IMG/VR virus record: IMGVR_UViG_3300042287_000204
Location: 1 to 23,183 of that record
Source: a virus
Length of the DNA stretch: 23,183 nucleotides
Direction: 5' to 3' (one strand)
A program made the translations under genes and the position numbers. Of this stretch, positions 1 through 6,220 are shown one piece after another; the stretch's first letter is position 1, and every line of letters starts with the position of its first letter. The notes below the pieces were generated by a model. It was not told the DNA's origin, searched no databases, and worked only from the letters and a program-made list of their open reading frames with translations.

Positions 1-2
1 AA

Positions 3-134
3 GATATTCTTTTACAAGCCAAAGAAATGGAGAAGCAACAAATCATCAATTGCTATAATCAATCGTGGCATTTTAGAGATAAGCCATACGAAACAGCAGA
101 AAAATACTACAACGAAACATTTGGAAAGATATAA
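3..134 (+). CDS. C-terminal end of a truncated hypothetical protein
   Basis: An open frame enters from the left edge and ends at TAA 132-134, giving 43 visible residues. The peptide starts DILLQAKEMEKQQI and ends YETAEKYYNETFGKI, a charged, probably helical tail. Small proteins with an EMEKQQII...AE.YYNETF pattern are, as far as I recall, common in Bacteroidetes and their phages and have no assigned function. The start lies outside the window, so total length is unknown. The codon choice resembles the downstream phage genes. It is the last gene before the 618-base repeat-rich gap, so it may close the preceding transcription unit. The minus-strand ORF over 12-203 is treated as its shadow. Confidence 0.6.
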   Translation, partial: DILLQAKEMEKQQIINCYNQSWHFRDKPYETAEKYYNETFGKI

Positions 135-192
135 TATGACAAACAAAAAAAATAGTAAGCCTTTAGATTGACTAAAAATTATTACAACAAAA

Positions 193-227
193 TAGGTGGT
201 CAAATGGTAGTCAAGTAGGTGGTCAAG
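193..227. repeat. Three tandem degenerate 11-12 nt repeats
   Basis: The units read TAGGTGGTCAA (193-203), ATGGTAGTCAA (204-214) and GTAGGTGGTCAA (215-226), head to tail at nearly one unit per helical turn. They are followed at once by the small inverted repeat CGGAA-A-TTCCG (228-238). Iterated sites with this spacing commonly bind a protein (operator, iteron or small terminase site), but the partner cannot be told from the sequence. Confidence 0.6.
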
Positions 228-250
228 CGGAAATTCCGAACAACCACTCT

Positions 251-339
251 AATAATGGAAAATAATATCTAATTTTAGCGTTATAGTGGAAAAAATAGGC
301 GCAAAGCAAGAAAAATAGGCGCAATAATGGAAAATAATA
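251..339. repeat. Interleaved direct repeat pairs
   Basis: The 17-mer AATAATGGAAAATAATA is present exactly at 251-267 and 323-339. Inside that span the 14-mer AAAAATAGGCGCAA is present exactly at 291-304 and 311-324, 20 bases apart, about two helical turns. The second copies of both repeats overlap by two bases. The GGCGC core stands out in this AT-rich stretch. Function is unknown; a protein-binding array is the simplest reading. Confidence 0.65.
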
Positions 340-491
340 ACTTTTTAGCTCACTTTTATATTCTATAAAGTGCAATAAATTGCTTTTTTGAGCCACAAAT
401 ATTTGTATTTATACGCATTTGCATACAAAAGTGCTTTAAAAGGGATAATTATATGCAATTAAGGTTGTTTTATGACCAGTTAAATGCATGA

Positions 492-547
492 AACTTTACT
501 AAAACTTCATTCAATAGTTCCCAATTTGGGAACTTTACTAATACTTC
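492..547. repeat. 17-nt direct repeats around a 19-nt perfect palindrome
   Basis: AACTTTACTAAAACTTC (492-508) recurs with one change as AACTTTACTAATACTTC (531-547). Between them, and overlapping the second copy by four bases, is a perfect inverted repeat: AGTTCCCAA (516-524), a central T (525), TTGGGAACT (526-534). An odd-centred 9+9 palindrome is a typical homodimer binding site, though it could also form a hairpin in RNA. It is probably a regulatory or packaging element. Confidence 0.65.
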
Positions 548-620
548 CGTTTAGCGTTAGTAAGGGGGGGGGTGACCGAATTGACAGTTAATATATAAAG
601 TCAAAAAGGACACTATTAAT

Positions 621-658
621 GTTGGGGACTTCTTGGGGAATGTTAGGGACTTTTCCCC
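621..658. repeat. Repeated TTRGGRACTT motif and G/C-rich stem
   Basis: TTGGGGACTT (622-631) and TTAGGGACTT (643-652) repeat 21 bases apart. A related TTGGGAACTT lies in the palindrome at 526-535. GGGGAA (635-640) can pair with TTCCCC (653-658), a 6-bp stem. No T-run follows, so it is not a good terminator. The three related motifs suggest one binding factor for the whole region. Confidence 0.5.
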
Positions 659-677
659 TCTATACGATTTAGGATTG

Positions 678-693
678 TTTTGGATATCCAAAA
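678..693. repeat. 16-nt perfect palindrome
   Basis: TTTTGGATATCCAAAA reads the same on both strands. It ends 59 bases before the terminase ATG. CCAAAAT is then repeated at 688-694 and 698-704. It is a candidate operator for the terminase promoter; no binding protein is identified. Confidence 0.55.
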
Positions 694-717
694 TCTTCCA
701 AAATTTTTCTCTTTTAG

Positions 718-748
718 TTGTTTGTTATAGTAATTTGTAGTAATATTG
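718..748 (+). promoter_or_regulatory. Possible promoter of the terminase gene
   Basis: TTG at 718-720 is followed after 20 bases by TAATATTG at 741-748, close to the Bacteroidetes -33 TTTG / -7 TAnnTTTG pattern (one mismatch in the -7 box). The ATG at 753 lies only 4 bases after the box, so a transcript from here would be nearly leaderless. The same -7 variant and spacing recur at 17723-17754 on the minus strand. The match is weak in an AT-rich background. Confidence 0.3.
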
Positions 749-752
749 CATT

Positions 753-2153
753 ATGGCAGAATTAAGTGTTGAATTTCCTATGGTTAGCCAAATGGTTAAT
801 AAGAAGTTTGAGAGCATTTGGTATAATGAAGATAGATACTTGTTACTTTATGGTTCAAGGGGTTCTTCCAAGTCTAACTTTGCTGCTAAGAAAAAAGTAT
901 TTCAATGTTTGACCTTTCCTTACTTTAGGGATATTATGATTCGTGAGAGTTATAACACTATTAAGGATAGTCAGTTCCAAACTATTAAGGATATTATCTA
1001 TGAATGGGGATTAGAAAGCCTTTTCCACTTTAAAGAGAACCCTTTAGAAATCCATTGTAAGAATGGTAATATCTTTTATGCTCGTGGTTGCGATGATGTA
1101 GATAAAATCAAGTCTATTAAAGACCCTTCTGGTGCTTGGTACGAAGAAGCAAATAATATCTCTCAAGAGGACTTCTTAACCATCACTACTTCTATTAGAA
1201 CATCTAAAGCTCCGTATCTTCAAGAGGTAATGACACTTAACCCAGAATGCAAAGGAGATTATCACGACTTTTGGGTTTATAAGATGTTTTTTGAGCCTTT
1301 AGGAGGACAAATGGAAGGCAGAGCAAGTTTAGACATCCAATTAAGCGAGTTTGAAACATTAAGCACACCTTATACGGTTCATCACTCTACTTACAAAGAT
1401 AATCGCCATGTTGGTAAAGCATTTATGGCTCAATTAGAGCAATTAGCAAATATAGACCCTTATTACTATCAAGTTTATGCTTTAGGGCAATGGGGAGAGA
1501 AGAAAGCTCAAAATCCATTCTTTAGTGCTTATGACAAGAATAAACATACTAACGATGAGCCTAAATACGATTATAGAAAACCACTTTACATATCTATTGA
1601 CTTTAACTTAAATCCTTTCTCGGTTTCTTTCTATCATCTTTGGAGAGATGCTCACGGAGAACACTTGCATTGCTTTGATGAAATGGAGATTTATGGTGGT
1701 TCGATACCAGAACTGGCCGATAGAATCAATCAAAAGTACGGAAGAAGTTTACCTATGTGTAAAATAACTGGCGATGCTATGGGTAATAGAGGAGATATAT
1801 CTCAAAGGGATAATGCTTCACTTTACTTACAACTTGTTAGACTTTTAAAAGGAGTTAGAGTTACCCAGCTTTATACACCAGCCAATCCTACTCACGAAAA
1901 CAGTAGGGCCGATTGTAATTACTTTCTTTATCACTTTGATGACTTTAAGGTTAGTACAACGAGTTGTAAGGGTATGATTCGAGATTTAGCCAATATGCAA
2001 GTGGATTCATTTAACTCCATTATTAAGAAAAACCGTAAAGATGTGAACCAAAGAGCCGATTTTGGGGATAACTTTAGATATATGGTAAATACCTTTATGT
2101 TTGACTGGATTAAAAGACATTCAAAAGGAAGTAGTAGGATATATAAAAAATAA
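753..2153 (+). CDS. terL: Terminase large subunit
   Basis: This is the packaging motor that pumps DNA into proheads and cuts concatemers. The 466 residues show the expected two-domain layout. The N-terminal ATPase has a Walker A-like GSRGSSKS (residues 34-41), a Walker B-like AWYEEAN (128-134) and a coupling motif MTLNPE (160-165). The C-terminal RNase H-fold nuclease has IDFNLNP (D283), E310 and GDAMG (D341) as candidate metal ligands, plus DFGDN near 436-440. The length is normal for the family. ATG 753 is the first good start after the noncoding region. The next gene starts 13 bases after its stop. No small terminase gene is seen in the window; it would probably lie left of position 1. The ATPase and nuclease motifs make the call secure. 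Confidence 0.95.
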   Translation: MAELSVEFPMVSQMVNKKFESIWYNEDRYLLLYGSRGSSKSNFAAKKKVFQCLTFPYFRDIMIRESYNTIKDSQFQTIKDIIYEWGLESLFHFKENPLEIHCKNGNIFYARGCDDVDKIKSIKDPSGAWYEEANNISQEDFLTITTSIRTSKAPYLQEVMTLNPECKGDYHDFWVYKMFFEPLGGQMEGRASLDIQLSEFETLSTPYTVHHSTYKDNRHVGKAFMAQLEQLANIDPYYYQVYALGQWGEKKAQNPFFSAYDKNKHTNDEPKYDYRKPLYISIDFNLNPFSVSFYHLWRDAHGEHLHCFDEMEIYGGSIPELADRINQKYGRSLPMCKITGDAMGNRGDISQRDNASLYLQLVRLLKGVRVTQLYTPANPTHENSRADCNYFLYHFDDFKVSTTSCKGMIRDLANMQVDSFNSIIKKNRKDVNQRADFGDNFRYMVNTFMFDWIKRHSKGSSRIYKK

Positions 2154-2154
2154 T

Positions 2155-2162
2155 TATCTTTG
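2155..2162 (+). promoter_or_regulatory. -7-like box before the 2167 gene
   Basis: TATCTTTG matches TAnnTTTG exactly and lies 4 bases before ATG 2167, between the terminase stop and the next start. No TTTG is present 19-20 bases upstream, so the -33 element is missing. It is a weak candidate that may be chance. Confidence 0.25.
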
Positions 2163-2166
2163 TAGT

Positions 2167-2535
2167 ATGGAATGTATAAATTGCACAAGAACAAAACCAG
2201 TATTAAGCTGTGTAACTAATTTAAGAATTGGTACTTTAGCTAACTCAACTGCGTATTATGTTTATTTTAGAAATAGCTCAAGTGGTAAATTCAATAGATT
2301 AAGTGCTACCTCAAATGGTAGTGGCTTATTAACGGCTGTACTTGATTTTGACCCATTAGCTAACTCTCAATATGAAGTTTGGGTAACTTTACAAACTGCT
2401 GAAGATATAGAAGCTAAAGAAGCCATCAATATTGGTACTATTGAAGCTACTTGTCTTTTTATGCAATTCCAAAGAGTTTACAATAGTGCAAACACTTCAA
2501 TAACTGCAACTAATCAAACATTAGCCTTAGCATAA
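2167..2535 (+). CDS. Small beta-rich hypothetical phage protein
   Basis: I chose ATG 2167 because the longer reading from a TTG at 2101 would overlap the terminase end by 53 bases. The 122 residues start MECINCTRTKPVLSC, with a CxxC pair and a third Cys, then run through alternating polar and hydrophobic strands (AYYVYFRNSSSG, QYEVWVTLQT) rich in Ser, Thr and Asn. This suggests a beta-sandwich virion or tail accessory protein. There is no signal peptide and no membrane segment. Its stop overlaps the next start by one base (TAATG), so the two are probably translationally coupled. I do not recognise a family. Confidence 0.7.
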   Translation: MECINCTRTKPVLSCVTNLRIGTLANSTAYYVYFRNSSSGKFNRLSATSNGSGLLTAVLDFDPLANSQYEVWVTLQTAEDIEAKEAINIGTIEATCLFMQFQRVYNSANTSITATNQTLALA

Positions 2536-3017
2536 TGATTTACATATCTGTGATTATATCACTTGTAACTTGCTCAATAGCGATTATGAGTGATTACAAA
2601 GTAGGAGAGACTAAAAGGTTTCAGATGCTCTTATATTGGCTTAAAAAGCCTATCATTGACTTTAGAGAACGAATAGAACACATATCTACTTTAAAGAAAA
2701 GAGATGCAAGAGAATATTATTCAAATGCTATCAATTCTTTACAAGACAATGATGTAAGGAACTCTAAAGTAAAATACTATATGGACTTACAAGATAAAAA
2801 GATGGAAGAAATTGAATCTTGGAAAGAGCGTAAGCTTAATTATGAGTTTTACCTTAAACCAATCATTCTTTGCGTTTATTGTATGCCTTCTTTTTGGGGT
2901 TCTATTATCTATGTGAGCTTAAACGGATTTACCAACCCATTAGAGTGGATTTTATGTTGCACTATGAGTGTATTCATAAACGCTTTTATCTGGGACTTAT
3001 ATACTAAACTAAACTAA
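2535..3017 (+). CDS. Membrane protein of unknown function
   Basis: The protein has 160 residues. Residues 2-18 (IYISVIISLVTCSIAIM) form a hydrophobic N-terminal segment. A charged, probably helical middle (about 40-105) is rich in Lys, Glu and Arg. Two further hydrophobic stretches lie near 107-128 (PIILCVYCMPSFWG) and 137-155. That is about three membrane segments. Such small membrane proteins between terminase and tail genes are, to my knowledge, frequent in Bacteroidetes phages. A holin-like or superinfection-exclusion role is possible, but there is no lysis gene next to it to support that. It overlaps the upstream stop by one base and ends one base before the next ATG. Confidence 0.7.
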   Translation: MIYISVIISLVTCSIAIMSDYKVGETKRFQMLLYWLKKPIIDFRERIEHISTLKKRDAREYYSNAINSLQDNDVRNSKVKYYMDLQDKKMEEIESWKERKLNYEFYLKPIILCVYCMPSFWGSIIYVSLNGFTNPLEWILCCTMSVFINAFIWDLYTKLN

Positions 3018-3018
3018 A

Positions 3019-3681
3019 ATGATTATTGCCAAAAACTTACAATCTGTTTACAAAAACAACAAAGAAGAACTTTTAAAGCTTTTAGCGAAAGACCAAAACA
3101 AACCAATCGGATTTGATGAGTTAGAATACTCGTTTGTGGACTTTCAAGGCAAGAAATACTATTCATTTCCAGAAGCAACTGCTTTACCTATTGAAAGATT
3201 GGCTAAAATGGAAGAATACAAGGTTTATATGTCAAGTGGCCTTCACGCTGATATGGTTACAGAGATAACAGAGTATATGGAATCTATCTTAGGTAAGATT
3301 GTAAACTCTGGCCTTGACAACGAAGTAAAAAAGAACTCCTCAAAGAATATTGGAGATTTAGGAATGCTGATTAGAGAGTTAAAGGAAAGACAAAAGACTT
3401 TTATTCCTATTGAGATATATTATGCGTTCTTAGCTATCCAATTAGTTAGAGAGGATGAGAACCCACATATCTTTAACAATAGCGTTCATAACTCTAAAAT
3501 AGCTGCATTGATGGATTTAAACGAACACAATGGTGGGTTTTTTTTTGGCCAAAGGGAATCGAAACAGCTTCAAAGCTGGTTGAATATGTCAGAACCAGAA
3601 TGGAACGAATACTGGCAGAACTCAATACAGTTTCATCAAACAAGAATAAAAGCATTAGAAACTTACTTATCAATCAAATAG
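3019..3681 (+). CDS. Tail assembly chaperone-like protein (gpG-like, short form)
   Basis: The 220-residue product is mostly charged and helical with no catalytic motif. It begins MIIAKNLQSVYKNNKEELL. The call rests mainly on context: it lies directly before the tape measure gene, where many long-tailed phages encode gpG/gpGT chaperones that coat the tape measure during tail assembly. Inside it, codons 174-176 are TTT TTT TTT (3538-3546). The -1 frame is open across this site and on to 3830, the usual arrangement for the frameshifted long form. Unshifted translation ends at TAG 3679-3681. Another structural role is possible; sequence identity to a known chaperone was not tested. Confidence 0.6.
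   Translation: MIIAKNLQSVYKNNKEELLKLLAKDQNKPIGFDELEYSFVDFQGKKYYSFPEATALPIERLAKMEEYKVYMSSGLHADMVTEITEYMESILGKIVNSGLDNEVKKNSSKNIGDLGMLIRELKERQKTFIPIEIYYAFLAIQLVREDENPHIFNNSVHNSKIAALMDLNEHNGGFFFGQRESKQLQSWLNMSEPEWNEYWQNSIQFHQTRIKALETYLSIK
3538..3546 (+). promoter_or_regulatory. Candidate -1 programmed ribosomal frameshift site
   Basis: Nine T follow GGG and are read as three Phe codons. The heptamer T TTT TTT (3540-3546) fits the X XXY YYZ slippery rule. A slip of -1 makes the next codon TGG at 3546-3548. The -1 frame has no stop from 3498 to 3828. I did not find a strong downstream stem by eye. A homopolymer sequencing error is the alternative. Confidence 0.6.
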
Positions 3682-3830
3682 TCATTGCTATGCGTGATGA
3701 CAGAGAGCAGCTTCTGATGCGACTTTCTGATGGAGATAAAGTGCAGTATGATTCCTTAAAGAAGGCCAATGTAAGGGAGTTTTTGAATAAATTTACTATA
3801 TTTGTAGATGAGTTGAAAGTGCCAAAGTAA
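3546..3830 (+). CDS. -1 frameshift extension of the chaperone-like gene (gpGT-like C-terminus)
   Basis: Entered by a -1 slip on the T-run, this frame encodes 94 residues starting WPKGIETASKLVEYV and ending FTIFVDELKVPK before TAA 3828-3830. The fusion would be about 270 residues (176 + 94). The region is charged and amphipathic, and ends 38 bases before the tape measure ATG. The frame is open from 3498, well before its first ATG at 3600, which argues that it is entered by frameshifting. Independent initiation at ATG 3600 would give a 76-residue protein and remains possible. Confidence 0.6.
   Translation, partial: WPKGIETASKLVEYVRTRMERILAELNTVSSNKNKSIRNLLINQIVIAMRDDREQLLMRLSDGDKVQYDSLKKANVREFLNKFTIFVDELKVPK
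3789..3804 (+). promoter_or_regulatory. Candidate late promoter box before the tape measure leader
   Basis: TATATTTG (3797-3804) is preceded by AAATTTAC. The same arrangement (AAAATTAG then TATATTTG) precedes the gene at 10754. In both places the box ends 14-15 bases before the GTGCC of the leader motif. No -33 TTTG is seen at normal spacing. This box lies inside coding sequence, so chance is possible. Confidence 0.35.
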
Positions 3831-3850
3831 CAAGGCAAATAATGAGTTAC
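3819..3850 (+). promoter_or_regulatory. Predicted pseudoknot leader motif, copy 1 (tape measure)
   Basis: GTGCC (3819-3823), spacer AAA, stem arm GTAAC (3827-3831), loop starting AAGGCA (3832-3837), stem arm GTTAC (3846-3850). TGCC can pair with GGCA in the loop, which makes an H-type pseudoknot. It ends 18 bases before ATG 3869 and overlaps the stop of the frameshift ORF. Copies 2 and 3 are at 10694 and 19024. Confidence 0.6.
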
Positions 3851-3868
3851 CTTTAATAAGATACCATT

Positions 3869-6220
3869 ATGGCACAAGTAATAGAAACCGTATTTTCAAT
3901 TAGAACCGAGGAAAGCGTAGCTAACCTTAATGAAGTTGTTGGAGCTTTAGGCAGAACTGAAGCGGCTGGTAAAAAAGCAGCTAAAGGTGTTTCTGATGAA
4001 ATGGCTAAGATTCCAGCATCAACCAAAAAGGCAGCATCTGGATTTAACGGCTTAGCAAACTCAATAAATCAAGTTTCAAGGGAATTACCAGCTTTTGCGT
4101 TTTCAGCTCAAACTGGTTTCTTGGCTATATCAAACAACATACCTATTTTAATTGATGAGATTACTGCTCTTAGAAAAGCCAATGCTTTACTTAACGCTGA
4201 AGGTAAAGCTTCTGTTCCAGTATGGCAACAAGTAGCTAAATCTTTATTTTCGTGGCAAACAGCTATGTCAGTAGGTATTTCATTATCTGTACTTTATGCT
4301 AAAGAAATAGGAGCTTTCTTTAAGGAGTTATTTAAAGGTAAAGAAGCAATAGATGCTGCTAAAATAAGTTTAAATGCTTTAAATAAAGCTTATGAAAGCC
4401 AAGAGTTAAAATCTTCGATACAATCTTTATATGAAATGAGAATAAATCTTGCATCTGCAAATGCTGGTTTTATTAATCAAAAAGCAACTTTAGAAGAATA
4501 TAATAAGACTTTTGGTGTTACTTTTGGTATTGCTAAGAGTGTTAATGAAGCCGAACAAACTTTAATTAAAGGCACTCCATCTTATATACAAGCTTTAATA
4601 CAAAGAGCAGCAGCTCAAGAATTAATTAATGAAGCTTCTGCTGATTTATTAGCAAGAGATAAAGCTATTAGGGATAGAAATGCAATACAAGCAAAAATAG
4701 ATAAAGCAAACGCAGATGCTTTAAAAGATAAATCTGGAAGTGCAGCATTAGGTGGAAGTATGTTTGGCCCAACATCGCAACAAACTGGAGCTAATATTTT
4801 ATATTTAGAAAAACAGAAAAAAGTTTTAGGGGAAGAAATAAATAATTTTGATAAAGCACAACAAACTAAATTAAAATTAGCAGAAGGATATGCCTTTGAA
4901 TCTGCTAAATTTTTAAAGACTGGATTAGATGATGATGGTGGTAAAAATGCTACAAAGATACTTAAAACTCAATTTGAACTATTACAAGAGCAAATAGGTA
5001 AATTAAAAACTCAAATAGAAAATGGTATCTATACTGGCAAAAATGTAGATAAAGATATTGAATTATTAGCCAAATTAGAACAAAAGGTAAAAGATGTAGA
5101 AAAAGCATTTAGTGTTCTTACTGGAGAAGATGCTGAATTAAATTTTGAAGCTGCTATTAAAGATTCTGAAGACTTTTTAACCGAAATAGGTAAACAATCA
5201 AGTGATGATTTAAAAGATAGAAGAAAGGAAGATAAAAAAGCTATTGAAGATAAACTTTCAGCTAACAAGGAATTTTATCTAAGAAGAAAAGAACAAGCTG
5301 GAGATAATCAAGCACAATTAGACATTGAAAATGAAAATGAAATATTAGGCGATATTAAGGTTTATAAAGAAGCATTAGCTGCTGGAGAAGATTATGGAGA
5401 TAAATTATTAGCAGCAGAAGATAAATTAAGACTTCTTAGATTAGCTAATGATAGAAAATATGCTAAAGAGAAACAGAAAATAGAAGAAGAAGTTACAATG
5501 GCTTCAATTCAAATAGCTCAAACTGCTGCTGATGAAATATTTCAAAGACAAAGAAATAATGCTAACGCTAATGCTAATGCAGAAATATCAAATCTTGAAT
5601 CATTAGCAGAAAAGAAAATAATATCAGAAGAAGAACTTGGAAAGAGAAAAGCTGATATAATGAATAGAAATGCGGAAACTCAAAGACAATATGATTTAGC
5701 TCAAATTAGTGTAAATACTGCATTGTCTATTATTAAAACATTTGCACAACTTGGTTGGCCAGCTGGTATTGTTCCAGCCGCTTTAGCAGCAGCAGAAGGA
5801 CTTGTTCAATATTCATTTGCAGCTTCTCAACCATTACCTAAGTTTTATGCTAAGGGTACAGATAGAGTTACTGGCGGTATTGCTGGTAAAGATAGTGTTA
5901 GTGCTATGTTAATGCCTAATGAAGCAGTTATTCCAGCTAAGGCTAATATGGAAAGACAAGGCCTTGCAAAGGCTTGGATTAACGGCGATTTAGATAGACA
6001 TTTAGCTATGAATTATATTAACCCAGCTATTAATGAGGTTAATCGTAAATGGGAAACATCATTAAAGCTTAACCAACAAAGCACATTTATTAGAAATGAT
6101 AACTTTAGTGATAAGAAGATTGTAGGAGAATTAGTTAAATCTAATAGATTAAATAGAGTATTAATAAGTTCATTATCAGATAATAAATCATCAAAAAGAA
6201 ATAGGAGAAGCTGGAATTGA
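3869..6220 (+). CDS. Tail tape measure protein
   Basis: This protein sets tail length and is expected to be ejected during DNA entry. The 783 residues have the typical make-up: an Ala/Lys-rich N-terminus, a hydrophobic stretch near 120-151 (AMSVGISLSVLYAKEI), a long charged coiled-coil-like middle (about 155-610) with many Lys, Glu and Gln, a second hydrophobic segment near 613-655 (WPAGIVPAALAAAEG), and a C-terminus with FYAKGTDRVTGGIAGKDSV followed by MLMPNEAVIPAKANMERQG, a pattern I associate with tape measure C-termini. If about 1.5 angstrom per residue applies, the tail would be roughly 115 nm. It follows the chaperone-like gene and overlaps the next gene by 4 bases. ATG 3869 follows a noncoding leader carrying pseudoknot copy 1. 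Confidence 0.85.
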   Translation: MAQVIETVFSIRTEESVANLNEVVGALGRTEAAGKKAAKGVSDEMAKIPASTKKAASGFNGLANSINQVSRELPAFAFSAQTGFLAISNNIPILIDEITALRKANALLNAEGKASVPVWQQVAKSLFSWQTAMSVGISLSVLYAKEIGAFFKELFKGKEAIDAAKISLNALNKAYESQELKSSIQSLYEMRINLASANAGFINQKATLEEYNKTFGVTFGIAKSVNEAEQTLIKGTPSYIQALIQRAAAQELINEASADLLARDKAIRDRNAIQAKIDKANADALKDKSGSAALGGSMFGPTSQQTGANILYLEKQKKVLGEEINNFDKAQQTKLKLAEGYAFESAKFLKTGLDDDGGKNATKILKTQFELLQEQIGKLKTQIENGIYTGKNVDKDIELLAKLEQKVKDVEKAFSVLTGEDAELNFEAAIKDSEDFLTEIGKQSSDDLKDRRKEDKKAIEDKLSANKEFYLRRKEQAGDNQAQLDIENENEILGDIKVYKEALAAGEDYGDKLLAAEDKLRLLRLANDRKYAKEKQKIEEEVTMASIQIAQTAADEIFQRQRNNANANANAEISNLESLAEKKIISEEELGKRKADIMNRNAETQRQYDLAQISVNTALSIIKTFAQLGWPAGIVPAALAAAEGLVQYSFAASQPLPKFYAKGTDRVTGGIAGKDSVSAMLMPNEAVIPAKANMERQGLAKAWINGDLDRHLAMNYINPAINEVNRKWETSLKLNQQSTFIRNDNFSDKKIVGELVKSNRLNRVLISSLSDNKSSKRNRRSWN

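Larger units (their letters stand above)
135..752. other. Noncoding, repeat-rich region upstream of terminase (candidate packaging or control site)
   Basis: This is the only gap longer than 300 bases in the window. I see no convincing gene: the longest ATG reading near its start (137) encodes 11 residues. It holds a triple degenerate direct repeat (193-227), two pairs of exact direct repeats (251-339), a 17-nt repeat pair around a 19-nt palindrome (492-547), a run of nine G (564-572), three copies of TTRGGRACTT (526, 622, 643) and a 16-nt palindrome (678-693). Such density just before a large terminase gene fits a cos/pac region, an operator region, or both. No small terminase gene is visible here. 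The functional assignment is inference. Confidence 0.6.

Noticed and set aside
12-203. Minus-strand hydrophobic ORF at the left edge
   Set aside because: Its Phe/Leu-rich sequence mirrors the AT-rich + strand coding end and repeats; no start signal is visible.
193-339. CRISPR array
   Set aside because: Repeats are of different kinds, degenerate or only in pairs, with no regular spacer length and no cas gene.
635-658. Terminator before the terminase gene
   Set aside because: The GGGGAA/TTCCCC stem has an 12-base loop and is not followed by a T-run.
2101-2166. TTG start extending the 2167 gene
   Set aside because: It would overlap the terminase C-terminus by 53 bases; the ATG after the terminase stop is far more likely.
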